A DNA stretch of 64,000 bases from assembly GCA_017647145.1 (NCBI GenBank), contig JAGCLD010000032.1, positions 1-64,000 on the forward strand, in the 5' to 3' direction. Position numbers and translations under genes: made by a program. This document shows, piece after piece, positions 35,339-44,900 of the stretch (positions within the stretch are counted from its first letter, which is position 1; each line of letters opens with the position of its first letter). This DNA comes from Paludibacteraceae bacterium (GTDB taxonomy: Bacteria; Bacteroidota; Bacteroidia; Bacteroidales; Paludibacteraceae). The notes beneath the pieces were generated by a model. The model was not told the origin of the DNA. It worked only from the letters and a program-made list of their open reading frames with translations, and did not search any database.

Positions 35339-35818
35339 ATGATTAGCGATAAATTACAACAAGCAATCAACGACCAAATCACTGCTGAATTGTGGTCATC
35401 TAACCTCTATCTCTCAATGTCTTTCTATCTCAAGGCTAAAGGACTTAACGGAATGGCACATTGGTTGAAAAAACAATCTGAAGAAGAAAACGAACACGCA
35501 TGTGAAATGGCAGACTTCTTAATCAAAAGAGGCGGAATTGCTAAGGTTGATAAAATTGATGTTGTACCACAAGGCTGGGGAACAGTAGTTGAACTTTTTG
35601 AACACATCTACAAGCACGAATGCCATGTGTCAAAACTCATTGACAATCTTGTAGCAATTGCAGCGGAAGAAAAAGACAATGCTACACAAGACTTCCTCTG
35701 GGGATTTGTACGTGAACAAGTTGAAGAAGAAGAATCAGCACAAGAAATCGTTGATAAACTTCATCTCGCAGGAGACGCAGGCTTACTCTTCTTGGATGAA
35801 AAATTAGGACAACGTTAA
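35339..35818 (+). CDS. ftnA: Ferritin
   Basis: It forms a 24-subunit shell that oxidises and stores iron in the cytoplasm. The 159-residue protein has ferroxidase-site residues in place: the N-terminal QITAELWSSNLYLSM (Glu17), the EEENEHACEMADF helix (Glu50 and His53 region), and the third-helix QVEEEESAQEIVDKL. It has no heme-binding Met of bacterioferritin, so it is the classic non-heme type known from Bacteroides as oxygen-responsive. It has its own promoter and terminator. Oxidative control is likely from family knowledge but not visible here. Confidence 0.96.
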   Translation: MISDKLQQAINDQITAELWSSNLYLSMSFYLKAKGLNGMAHWLKKQSEEENEHACEMADFLIKRGGIAKVDKIDVVPQGWGTVVELFEHIYKHECHVSKLIDNLVAIAAEEKDNATQDFLWGFVREQVEEEESAQEIVDKLHLAGDAGLLFLDEKLGQR

Positions 35819-35850
35819 TACTACCGCGGTATTAGAAAACCTACACAAGG

Positions 35851-35885
35851 GGATGTGTCAAACTGACCATGGCACATCCTTTTTC
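35851..35885 (+). terminator. Terminator of ferritin
   Basis: GGATGTG (35851-35857) pairs with CACATCC (35873-35879), then TTTTT. The stem is short and the loop 15 bases. Confidence 0.65.
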
Positions 35886-35935
35886 ATACCCTCCCCAAAT
35901 AATAATTTCCTATCATTACAGAGAAAAACACTCAC

Positions 35936-36466
35936 ATGGACAACACCAAGAAAATACTGACACACAATGGACGTACCATGGTTGATATTGGTACGTCAGT
36001 TTATTGGGCTGAAATCAATTTAGAGGCCATCCATCCACAAGATACAGGGCGATACTATGCATTTAGCGAAATCAAAGAAGACCCTGTTAGAGCTGCATGG
36101 GGAGGAAAGTGGCGTATGCCAACCATAGAAGAATTACGTCAATTAGAAGGATGTAATTATTTCCGAAGAATGCAGCTAAACGGTGTACAAGGATTTTATA
36201 TCGCACATTTTGCGAAGGATGAAGGCGTGTTCTTTCCGGCTGCCGGCGCAATCTATGCTAAGGATAATCTGAATAGTAATCCGGAGGTAGAATATTTTGG
36301 TGTGACCGGATATTACTGGGCAGCAATTGAGCAGAACACTGATAACATCATGAAGTTGGCTATGGATGACACCACGTCGGGTGAAAACATCTATCCCTGC
36401 ACCATGGTAGTCTCAGCCTTTGACAATGAATTATTACCGATTCGCCCGGTGTGTCCCAAAGATTAG
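35936..36466 (+). CDS. FISUMP-like small protein, no signal peptide
   Basis: The function is unknown. The 176-residue protein contains WGGKWRMPTIEELRQLEGC, the hallmark of the Fibrobacter succinogenes major paralogous (FISUMP) and related DUF1566-type folds, followed by FFPAAGAIYAKDN and GYYWAA, the usual later strands. Family members are normally exported lipoproteins, but this one starts MDNTKKILTHNGRTMVDIG without any leader, so it is probably cytoplasmic or the leader is absent. It sits alone between ferritin and a Wzi-like gene. No promoter was recognised upstream. Confidence 0.7.
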   Translation: MDNTKKILTHNGRTMVDIGTSVYWAEINLEAIHPQDTGRYYAFSEIKEDPVRAAWGGKWRMPTIEELRQLEGCNYFRRMQLNGVQGFYIAHFAKDEGVFFPAAGAIYAKDNLNSNPEVEYFGVTGYYWAAIEQNTDNIMKLAMDDTTSGENIYPCTMVVSAFDNELLPIRPVCPKD

Positions 36467-36521
36467 TCACAACTCTGACCATCCCTACTTGTCTCATCAC
36501 AATACACTTCCATCAGCCCAC

Positions 36522-36552
36522 TTGTTAGATTGGAGAAAATCATGTACATTTG
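36522..36552 (+). promoter_or_regulatory. Promoter of the Wzi-like/coaE/exporter unit
   Basis: TTG (36522-36524), 20 bp, then TACATTTG (36545-36552), 25 bp before the ATG. Confidence 0.75.
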
Positions 36553-36577
36553 TATCTGCTCCTAAAAACAAGCCGAC

Positions 36578-38341
36578 ATGAAGAAATTATTCATTATACT
36601 TATAGCTGCCTTAGGCATTTCAACACTATCTGCTCAACACATAAATCAACACATAGCCTATACGCAGATTTATGACTTTATCAATGAATTAGCCACAGAT
36701 GGCTACATCCAGGTCAATTCGGCTGTAAGGCCATACACGCGTGATTTCATAGCACAAAAGTTGGAAGAAGCCTTGACACAACAAGATAAAATGTCAAAGC
36801 GACAACGCAAAGACCTTACCTTCTATCTGAACGACTATGCAGTAGAACGAGACACGTTGCCTAAGGCTTATGTTCACTGGACAGACAAAAAGCATTTTGA
36901 CTTAGGACTTGTACAACCGGCATTTCAATACACCAATAATCTCTTCAAGTGTCGCATACTCCCCATATTAGGTATGGACATTATTGCCAATCAAAAAGGA
37001 GCTATAGCAAAACGGTGGTACGGAGCCGACCTGCAAATGGACATAGCCAACCATGTTTCTGTATATGCTAATTTACGTGACAATTCATTCAATGGAAAGT
37101 GGATGTTGCGTGATAAGTATTTCCCCACCGATAATAGTAAGATGTATGGAGCACGCATTGCCATGCCCGACTATCTCAACAATCTCCCGGGATGTGAATA
37201 TAAAGAAGCAAGCTATGGAGGCGACTATAGTGATATGAGAGGCGGAATCGTTGCCTATTGCAAGTGGGGAAGTATTGGATTAGTGAAAGACAATATAGTG
37301 TGGGGAGATAGCTATAAATCATCTAATATCTTTTCCGGAAGAGCGCCCTCTTTCCCTATGATTACACTGAACCTAAAGCCTGTGAAGTGGTTTGAATTGA
37401 ATTATATACATGCTTGGCTGGTAAGTAATGTACTTGACACTACAAACTATTACATCGAAAATGAAGGAACAGCACAAGAAAAACTTCACTATCGCCCACA
37501 CAATAAGTTCATGGCGGCCAATATGCTCACTTTCACACCTATTGCCAAATTGAACCTATCCGTAGGAAATGCCATTGTATATGCCGAAAACAATGTGCAA
37601 GCGGCTTATTTTATACCCATTGCTTTCTATAAGTCGATCGACCATTTTATGACTAAAGGACTCAGGGTAGAAAACCAAAACTCACAACTATTCATCAACC
37701 TCAGTTCGCGTAACATCCCACATCTACACTTATTTGCGTCTTTCTATGTAGATGAAATCAAGTTCTCACGCTTTAAACCATCTAACCCTCAAACTAATCC
37801 TATCTCTTATAAGGCAGGATTTAATCTGACCAACTGGCCGGTTAGGAACCTATCCCTTATAGGGGAATATACACGCAACCAAATTATCTGTTACAAACAC
37901 TCAATAGAAACATTGTCGTGGAAATCTAATGGATATGTACTAGGACATTATTTAGGCGATAATTCACAAGAAATATATGTCTCTTTGCGCTATAAACCTA
38001 TCAGGGGCTTATACTTTGATCTCTCCTACACAAATGCTATCAAAGGAAACGACTATGACTATTTGCGCACCGACATATTGAACATCATAAGTCAAAAAGC
38101 CCTCAAAGATATTATTTGGAGAGAAGACAGAGTGGAATTAAACGCAGTTTATGAAGTGTTTAATAATTGTTATGCACGCGTCAATCTCACCTATAATGAT
38201 ACACGTTCTTCTGAGCCTAAAACAGAACCCATAGTAGGAGAAAACCACATGACGGCACAGCAAGCACTGAATAAGTTCACACCATTATTTTATCAAGGTC
38301 AGAACTTCACTATAACATGTGGACTGAACTTTAGTTTCTAA
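36578..38341 (+). CDS. Wzi-like outer membrane beta-barrel protein
   Basis: The 587-residue protein has a signal peptide (MKKLFIILIAALGISTLSAQ), a short helical segment, IYDFINELATDGYIQVNSAV followed by RPYTRDFIAQKLEEAL, that resembles the N-terminal plug region of Wzi-family capsule assembly proteins, and then a long series of beta strands ending in the barrel-type CGLNFSF with terminal Phe. Wzi proteins help attach capsule polysaccharide to the cell surface. The match is by pattern only, so another barrel function is possible. It precedes coaE by 28 bp and may share its transcript. Confidence 0.6.
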   Translation: MKKLFIILIAALGISTLSAQHINQHIAYTQIYDFINELATDGYIQVNSAVRPYTRDFIAQKLEEALTQQDKMSKRQRKDLTFYLNDYAVERDTLPKAYVHWTDKKHFDLGLVQPAFQYTNNLFKCRILPILGMDIIANQKGAIAKRWYGADLQMDIANHVSVYANLRDNSFNGKWMLRDKYFPTDNSKMYGARIAMPDYLNNLPGCEYKEASYGGDYSDMRGGIVAYCKWGSIGLVKDNIVWGDSYKSSNIFSGRAPSFPMITLNLKPVKWFELNYIHAWLVSNVLDTTNYYIENEGTAQEKLHYRPHNKFMAANMLTFTPIAKLNLSVGNAIVYAENNVQAAYFIPIAFYKSIDHFMTKGLRVENQNSQLFINLSSRNIPHLHLFASFYVDEIKFSRFKPSNPQTNPISYKAGFNLTNWPVRNLSLIGEYTRNQIICYKHSIETLSWKSNGYVLGHYLGDNSQEIYVSLRYKPIRGLYFDLSYTNAIKGNDYDYLRTDILNIISQKALKDIIWREDRVELNAVYEVFNNCYARVNLTYNDTRSSEPKTEPIVGENHMTAQQALNKFTPLFYQGQNFTITCGLNFSF

Positions 38342-38369
38342 CAAAGAATAAGCTCTCACACGCACGTAT

Positions 38370-38975
38370 ATGAAGAATAAAAGTTATGTAGTAGGTGTTA
38401 CAGGTGGAATAGGAGCCGGAAAATCTTATGTGTGTAACATGATTGCAGGTGAAGGATACCCTGTGTATGACTCCGATAAAGAGGCTCGTAATATAACCAA
38501 TCATAATCCAGAAGTCAGAGAGAAATTGATGATGTTATTGGGTGAAGATATATATACAGATGCGGGCTTAGACAGAAAATGTGTGGCACAGAGAGTGTTT
38601 TCAGACCCGGTGTTGCTACAAGAGATGAACCAAATTGTTCATCCTGCTGTCATGTCACACTTCACAGAGTGGGTAGATCGACAAGAAGCATCCTTGGTGT
38701 TTATAGAATCCGCCATATTGGTGTCCAGTGGCTTTGATTCGGTGTGTGATGCTATCGTGTATGTAACAGCTCCGGAACAAGTGCGTATAAAACGTGTAAT
38801 TGCCAGAGATGGTATGAATGTTGAGGAAATAAAAAAGCGTATTGCTAACCAGAATGAGCAATTATCAACATTAGATATACCAAGTGTTGTGATAAATAAT
38901 GATAACGAAATTCCCTTGCAAGGTGTAGTTAAAGACACTATTCTACAACTGAATGAATATCGCGATAACAGATAG
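38370..38975 (+). CDS. coaE: Dephospho-CoA kinase
   Basis: It phosphorylates the 3'-hydroxyl of dephospho-CoA, the last step of coenzyme A synthesis. The 201-residue protein has GVTGGIGAGKSYVCNMI (Walker A), YPVYDSDKEAR, IVHPAVMSHF and FIESAILVSSGFDSVCD, all typical of the family, plus the lid-region VIARDGMNVEEIKKRI. Length is typical. It lies 6 bp before the MsbA-like exporter gene. Confidence 0.96.
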   Translation: MKNKSYVVGVTGGIGAGKSYVCNMIAGEGYPVYDSDKEARNITNHNPEVREKLMMLLGEDIYTDAGLDRKCVAQRVFSDPVLLQEMNQIVHPAVMSHFTEWVDRQEASLVFIESAILVSSGFDSVCDAIVYVTAPEQVRIKRVIARDGMNVEEIKKRIANQNEQLSTLDIPSVVINNDNEIPLQGVVKDTILQLNEYRDNR

Positions 38976-38981
38976 CAAACT

Positions 38982-40817
38982 ATGAACTTTCTTAGACTCA
39001 TAAAAAGATTTATACCACCCTATAAGAAAGAAGTCACTCTAAATATCTTCTTTCATCTGTTGAGTACATTGTTAAGCCTGGTTTCCTTTGCTGCAATTAT
39101 ACCCATATTACAAATCCTTTTCGGAGTAAATACAGATGTGCTGACATATCAGACAGTGGATTGGAACGCAAGTGTAGGAGTGATAACAAGTACATTGAAG
39201 AATAATCTTTTTTATTGGATACAACAGCAGACGACGACACAAGGGGCAGGGTGGGTGTTATTTGCCTTAGGAGTATTTCTGATTGTTACTACATTTCTGA
39301 AGACTGCAACATCTTATTTAGGCTCATACTTCATGATACCTATCCGTACAGGCGTATTGCGTGATTTAAGGTCAAGCCTATATAGTAAAATAATCCATCT
39401 TCCGATAGGATTTTTCACAGAAGAACGCAAAGGAGATGTTATGTCACGTATGACTTCTGATGTGGCAGAAGTGGAAGCATCCATCATGGCTTCCCTTGAC
39501 ATGATGTTTAAGAACCCCATAATGATTATCATCTATCTCACTACCATGTTGCTCTTGAGTTGGCATCTCACCCTGTTTGTCTTCCTATTGTTGCCCGTGA
39601 GTGGATATCTGATTGGTAGAATAGGGAAGTCCTTGAAAACAAAATCCATGCGAGGACAAGAACAAACCGGTGAGTTACTAAATCAAATAGAAGAAACATT
39701 AGGTGGATTGCGAGTGGTAAAGGCTTTTAATGCAGAGAAGAAGTTAATCAGTCGCTTTCAGACACAGAATGACAACACGCGTCACACATTTAATCGAATT
39801 AACCGACGCTATGCCATGGCACATCCCGTCAGTGAGTTTTTAGGAACAGCTGTGATTGCCGCATTACTATGGTATGGAGGAGCATTGATTCTCAGCAATA
39901 ACAGTCCGATAACAGCGCCCGAGTTTATTTACTATTTGGTCATATTCTATAGCATTATTAATCCCGCCAAAGAACTATCCAAGGCATCCTACAGCATACG
40001 CAAAGGATTGGCTTCGCTGGAACGAATTGACAAAATTCTTAACACCGATCTCACCATCCATGAACCAGCTGCTCCCTCTGCCATCACCGACCTGCAGAAA
40101 GAGATAACTTTTAAGCATGTTTCCTTTGCTTACCCATCAGGCAGGCAGGTATTGCATGACATCAATCTTGTGATTCCTAAAGGGAAGACAGTGGCCCTTG
40201 TAGGTCAGAGCGGCTCAGGGAAAACAACAATGCTTGATCTGCTTCCTCGCTTCTATGATGTATGCGAAGGCGAGATACTCATTGATGGAGTGAACATTCA
40301 GGGCTTCCTCACCCATGATTTACGTGCCTTGATGGGAAATGTCAATCAAGAAGCAATCTTGTTTAACGACTCCTTCTACAACAATATCACCTTTGGAGTA
40401 GAACATGCCACCATGGAGCAAGTACAAGCAGCAGCACGCATTGCCAATGCACACGACTTTATTATGGCTACCCCTGATGGTTATCACACCACGATTGGAG
40501 ATCGTGGCTCACGTCTTTCAGGCGGACAACGTCAACGTATCAGCATTGCTCGTGCCATCCTAAAAAATCCTCCTATCTTAATATTAGATGAAGCAACTTC
40601 AGCACTCGATACAGCCTCAGAAAAACAAGTGCAAGAAGCTCTGGATAATTTGATGAAAAACCGTACCACCTTAGTAGTGGCACATCGTCTTTCCACAATT
40701 AAAAATGCCGATCTGATTTGTGTGATGCAAGACGGACACATCGTAGAACAAGGCACTCATGACGAGCTCTATGCCCTCAATGGCTATTACACCAAGCTTT
40801 GGCAAATGCAGAAATAA
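38982..40817 (+). CDS. MsbA-like ABC exporter (fused permease and ATPase)
   Basis: It is a half-transporter that would form a homodimer in the inner membrane and flip lipids or export drugs using ATP. The 611 residues hold six membrane helices in the first 350, then the nucleotide-binding domain with GQSGSGKTT (Walker A), LSGGQRQRISIARA (signature), ILILDEATSALD (Walker B) and the H-loop VVAHRLSTI. MsbA-type proteins of this size in Bacteroidetes usually carry lipid A core, but the substrate cannot be read here. It is 6 bp after coaE and converges on the SpoU methyltransferase gene. Confidence 0.9.
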   Translation: MNFLRLIKRFIPPYKKEVTLNIFFHLLSTLLSLVSFAAIIPILQILFGVNTDVLTYQTVDWNASVGVITSTLKNNLFYWIQQQTTTQGAGWVLFALGVFLIVTTFLKTATSYLGSYFMIPIRTGVLRDLRSSLYSKIIHLPIGFFTEERKGDVMSRMTSDVAEVEASIMASLDMMFKNPIMIIIYLTTMLLLSWHLTLFVFLLLPVSGYLIGRIGKSLKTKSMRGQEQTGELLNQIEETLGGLRVVKAFNAEKKLISRFQTQNDNTRHTFNRINRRYAMAHPVSEFLGTAVIAALLWYGGALILSNNSPITAPEFIYYLVIFYSIINPAKELSKASYSIRKGLASLERIDKILNTDLTIHEPAAPSAITDLQKEITFKHVSFAYPSGRQVLHDINLVIPKGKTVALVGQSGSGKTTMLDLLPRFYDVCEGEILIDGVNIQGFLTHDLRALMGNVNQEAILFNDSFYNNITFGVEHATMEQVQAAARIANAHDFIMATPDGYHTTIGDRGSRLSGGQRQRISIARAILKNPPILILDEATSALDTASEKQVQEALDNLMKNRTTLVVAHRLSTIKNADLICVMQDGHIVEQGTHDELYALNGYYTKLWQMQK

Positions 40818-40824
40818 CACAGAC

Positions 40825-41577
40825 TTAACGACAACGACGTCTGAACTCAGCACAGATAATGGCTGTAGCCGTCGATACATTCAGTGATTCAGAAGTAGGT
40901 TCTCCCTCAGGATAATTCGGAATTAACAATTTGTGGCTTACACACGCCCTCACCTCCGGAGAAATGCCATGCCCTTCGCTCCCCATGACGATTATACCAT
41001 CATGCGTCAAAGCACTCTCATACACGTTTTCTCCATCCAAGAAAGTGCCATACACCGGGCAATCCTGTTGTTTTAGCCAGTCAACCAAATCAACATAATG
41101 TACGCTCACGCGTGCTATGGCGCCCATTGTGGCTTGTATCGTTTTAGGAGCATACACATCAGCACATTGTCTCGAACACCACACATCTTTAATCCCAAAC
41201 CAATCAGCCAATCGGATGATAGTACCCATATTTCCCGGGTCCTGCACTCCATCCAGCGCCAAGCTCAATCTGCCCTTGCTGTGTGTAGGATAGGAATTTC
41301 CCTCTTCCGGCAGTACAAATAGAGCCAATACATGTTGTGGAGTACGCAAAAAAGAAGCCGATGATAATTCTTGCGGTGTCACTTTCACTACACTATCCGC
41401 AGAAATTTCCGGGTGAGCACCCAACCACTCATCCGTAGCCACCAACAGACGACAACGGTAGTAAGCAAGCAGGTCTTCCACTAGTTTATCACCCTCAGCC
41501 ACAAACAAACCATGTTGTTTACGAAATTTCTTTTGTTCCAACGAACGAATTAATTTTAGCGTGTTTTTTGATAACAT
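40825..41577 (-). CDS. TrmH/SpoU family RNA 2'-O-methyltransferase
   Basis: It transfers a methyl group from S-adenosylmethionine to a ribose of rRNA or tRNA. The 250-residue protein has an N-terminal RNA-binding domain (KKFRKQHGLFVAEGDKLVED) and the knotted SPOUT domain with GVQDPGNMGTIIRLADWFG, IVMGSEGHGISPEV and IPNYPEGEPTSESLNVSTA, the three SpoU motifs. The RNA target is not known. On the plus strand the gene is C-rich (24 C to 10 G in 41221-41280), the reverse of the next minus-strand gene. Confidence 0.93.
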   Translation of the reverse strand: MLSKNTLKLIRSLEQKKFRKQHGLFVAEGDKLVEDLLAYYRCRLLVATDEWLGAHPEISADSVVKVTPQELSSASFLRTPQHVLALFVLPEEGNSYPTHSKGRLSLALDGVQDPGNMGTIIRLADWFGIKDVWCSRQCADVYAPKTIQATMGAIARVSVHYVDLVDWLKQQDCPVYGTFLDGENVYESALTHDGIIVMGSEGHGISPEVRACVSHKLLIPNYPEGEPTSESLNVSTATAIICAEFRRRCR

Positions 41578-41599
41578 ATCCTCGAATAGTCATAATGTA

Positions 41600-41775
41600 T
41601 TTGCTTGCAAAGGTAGTGCAAACCGAAAGCAGAACAAAATAAAATGGATTTTATTTTTTTATGCTGAGGTGCAGCCTATCTTATTCAAAGATAGCGCAAA
41701 CGAGCGAGAAATATCAAGTTTGCTTGAATATTTTTCACAGCGAGTGCGGTTTATCTTATCTAAAGATAGTGCAAA
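41600..41775 (-). repeat. Degenerate repeats carrying -7-like boxes upstream of the methyltransferase
   Basis: Three related stretches on the plus strand: CAAAGGTAGTGCAAACC (41608), CAAAGATAGCGCAAACGAG (41686) and TAAAGATAGTGCAAAA (about 41760). On the minus strand the first two read TACCTTTG and TATCTTTG, -7-type promoter boxes, and CTATCTT-ATTC-AAGATAG forms a hairpin. The box at 41608-41615 with CAAA at 41635-41638 (19 bp) is a good promoter for the methyltransferase. The rest of this 389-bp gap includes a dispersed-repeat copy at about 41826-41880 and the terminator below. Confidence 0.6.
41608..41638 (-). promoter_or_regulatory. Promoter of the SpoU methyltransferase
   Basis: TTTG (41638-41635), 19 bp, then TACCTTTG (41615-41608) on the minus strand, 30 bp before the ATG. 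Confidence 0.75.
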
Positions 41776-41913
41776 ATTACCTATCACACCCACAAAGTAG
41801 TAGCTGGTAGGTTTTTGAATTTAGGGGACGGTCAGAGACCTATACCTCGCTTCGCCCCTTAATGAGGGACAGTGTGGTTAGTGCTTGTTTGTGTGTGAAA
41901 AGTGAAAGGTAAA

Positions 41914-41945
41914 AAAAAGCCCGACATGTGTTTGTCGAGCTTTTT
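41914..41945 (-). terminator. Terminator of the surface protein gene
   Basis: On the minus strand AAAAAGC-T-CGACA pairs with TGTCG-G-GCTTTTT around a 6-base loop, followed by a T tract. It lies 22 bp after the stop. Confidence 0.85.
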
Positions 41946-41966
41946 CGTGCTTGTTTTTGTTATAGT

Positions 41967-44900
41967 TTATTTGATGATTTTCAGGGTGTTGTTGCTTGTT
42001 TGTATGAGGTAGATTCCTTGTGGGAAGCTGCTCATGTTGATGTCTGTGTTAGAGGCTGCTACTCTCACTCCGCTCACATTGTAGAGGTAAATCATTTGAG
42101 CGGCGGGGTTGTAGATGGTGTGTCCGTCAAAGTAGATTTCTTCTGTTTGTGAGTTTTCCAAGTCGGTCGGTGTGGTGATGCTGACGCGATAGGTGCGTGT
42201 TTGAATCATATCGCTGACAATGTATTCCACAGGACGTCTGTAGGAATTGGAGAAATCAACGGTTTCGCCATTGGCAGGGGTGACTTCTACTCCTGTGCCT
42301 GCGAGTGTGAGCACGGGCGTGAGTGCGCTTGTGTCAGCGTCTTTTTCGTTGAGCACGAGGGTAATGGTGTTGCTGTTTTGGTTGATAGTGGCAGCTTTTC
42401 CGTTGACTGTGAATGTTCTGATTTCCAATGATGGGGCTGCAAATTGTTGTTCTGCCTGATTGGTGAGGTAGGCTAATGCGTTGTCGATGAGCTTGTGGGT
42501 TGTGGTGTTGAAATACGCATAGCTTTGTGAGGAAATTGGCAACAGGATGTAGCGACTGTTAAATCCTGCTTTGCGTAGTTTTCCGGGCACATCGTGTATT
42601 GCTGTTGCCATCATGTCGTCAGAGCGTTTTGGTGCCATTGCCACGCAGATAGAGCCTTGCAGATATACGTCGGCGGGCTGAATGCTACGTCCGCCTGCAG
42701 CGCTCAGGATGCTTAGCACGTCATTTTCTTTGAGGTTCATGCCTTTGAAAATGGGGTGTGATGCTTGTTTGACCGTGATGTCTGTGTTTCCTTCTGCTCC
42801 GTTGTCGGGTAGTCCCCAGTTGAGTCGGCTCTTGGAGTAGGTGAAGGATTTGAAGCTGAGCACGGGTATGTCGATGTTTTGGATGATGTCGATCACTTCG
42901 GGGTTGGTGGCATCTACTGTTTCGGAGATGATTACTGCCGAATATTCTTTGTAGAGTTTTGGATCGAGTGTGTTGTTTTCAGCCTGACGTGCTGTGAGTG
43001 AGTAGTAGTCGCCCACGTGTTTTTCGATGGCATCGGGGTCGGTTGGTTTTGTTTTGTATAGGTAGAGCACCAGCTTGGCGTTGGGGTCGAGCACAATGAT
43101 TTTTCCAGTCATCGTGTTGTTGAGTTTTGCGTCGTAGGCTGATGTGGATGTGAGTGTGTAGGTATATTCCTTGGGGTAGGATGTTTGTGTGGCGGGTGTT
43201 CCTGAGATGGTGAACAGGGTGTCTTTGAATGTTCCTGTGACGCCTTGTGGGAGTCCGCTCACTGTGACATTGCTTGCAAATTTCACTGTCCATACTATTT
43301 CCGGATAGATGGCTGTGCCTGCTTTCACTCTTACGACTGATTGTTTGGAGTCGATGGTGTAGGATGGGGCAGGGATGTTTACGATGAGTACGCCATGGAT
43401 GGTGTTGCCTCCTTTGACTGTGATGGTAAATTCGTATTTTCCTGCTACTGTGGGTGTTCCTTCAATCAGTAACAAATGGGCAGTGTTGTCGGTGGATGTG
43501 CGTATGCCTGCGGGTGCGGCTCCAGCTTTCCATGTGAGTGTGACGTCGTTCAGGTCGTTGGCATAGCAGTAGTAGGCTACTGTTCGCATGGCGTCGTCGA
43601 TGTCCACGTTGATGGTGTCGGGTCCTACCACTTGTGTTGTGATGGTGAATGTTCCTGTGAGGCTGTGTGTTGGGTTGCCTTGTGGGTTGAGAGCGGTGAT
43701 TTTGTAGGTGTATTTTCCGCTTGGTGCGTTGGCTGTTCCGCTGAGTGTGACGGTGTCGCCTGTGGCATTAGGGCTGAGGGTGATGCCTGTTGCTTCGGCT
43801 CCTTCCCATGTGAGGGCGAGGCTTCCTTGGTTGCGCAGTGCATAGCGTACGGGTGCGATTTTTTGGGTTTGATACACCACTTGTGTAGAGTCGTTTCCGT
43901 CTAAATGTTTCACACGTGCTTCGTTGGACAATCGGAGTGAGAAAGCTGCTACAGCACAGTTACTTCCGCCTACTGCCTCTACGCGAATAAGGTGTTCGCC
44001 TGTTGTAATATTGAATGTTCGCACTGTAAATTCAGTGGATAATGTCATGGGTTGTTTTTCTCCATCGATGTACACAATCAGGTGTTTTCCTTTTGATTCG
44101 GTGGCGTTGTTGTCATCACCCATCACGCGGAATTGGTCGTAGCCTTGGATGTGCATTTCGATGTAGTTGTTGTTTTTCATTTTCACAAATCCGGGCATGG
44201 CTGCAAATTCTTCTGTTGCCGGAACTTCGGCTTCGAGCGCTCCGTCGTCGCCTCCTGTTGAGCCTGAGTGTACGCCCTTGAGCCATCCGTCTAATGCTTC
44301 AAAGTTGACATCTGCTCCGCTGATGTTAGGGTCGGTGATTACGTATCCATTGCCATTGTTGGTCACGCCAATACCTGCGATGGTGGAACTTGCGGGTTTG
44401 TAGCGTAGCATGTAGTAAGTTTCGTATTCGCGTCCGTTGTAGTGGGTGAGTTCTGATCCCCATCCGCCTAATGGTTTTGGTGTTTCATAAATTTCGGGCT
44501 CATGAATGGTGAGCTTTGTGGCGGGCACATCTCCTCCGGCTGGTGGAGTGTCGGGTGTGGTAGGAGTTTTGGCTGTGAGTGTGACGGTGTAGGTCACGTT
44601 TTGAGTGCCTTTAGTGACGGTGTAGGTGACAGGGTTGGTGAAGTTTTGCGCTCCTTGTGGGGTGTAACTGTCTGCATTGCTGATGCTTACAGTGGGAGTC
44701 AATGATGTGAGATTAGTGCCTTCTGCCAGTGTGGCAGTGATGGTTTTGTCTGCTTGGTTGATTGTGGCTTTCACTCCATTGACTGTGAAGGCTGTAATTG
44801 CGGGTTCGGTGGTGGAAGGAGGTGTTACTTCTCCTCCGCCTTCTCCGTCAATGGTCACTGTGATTCCTGCAAGGCGTATTGTTTTTCCGCTTCCGTAGTT

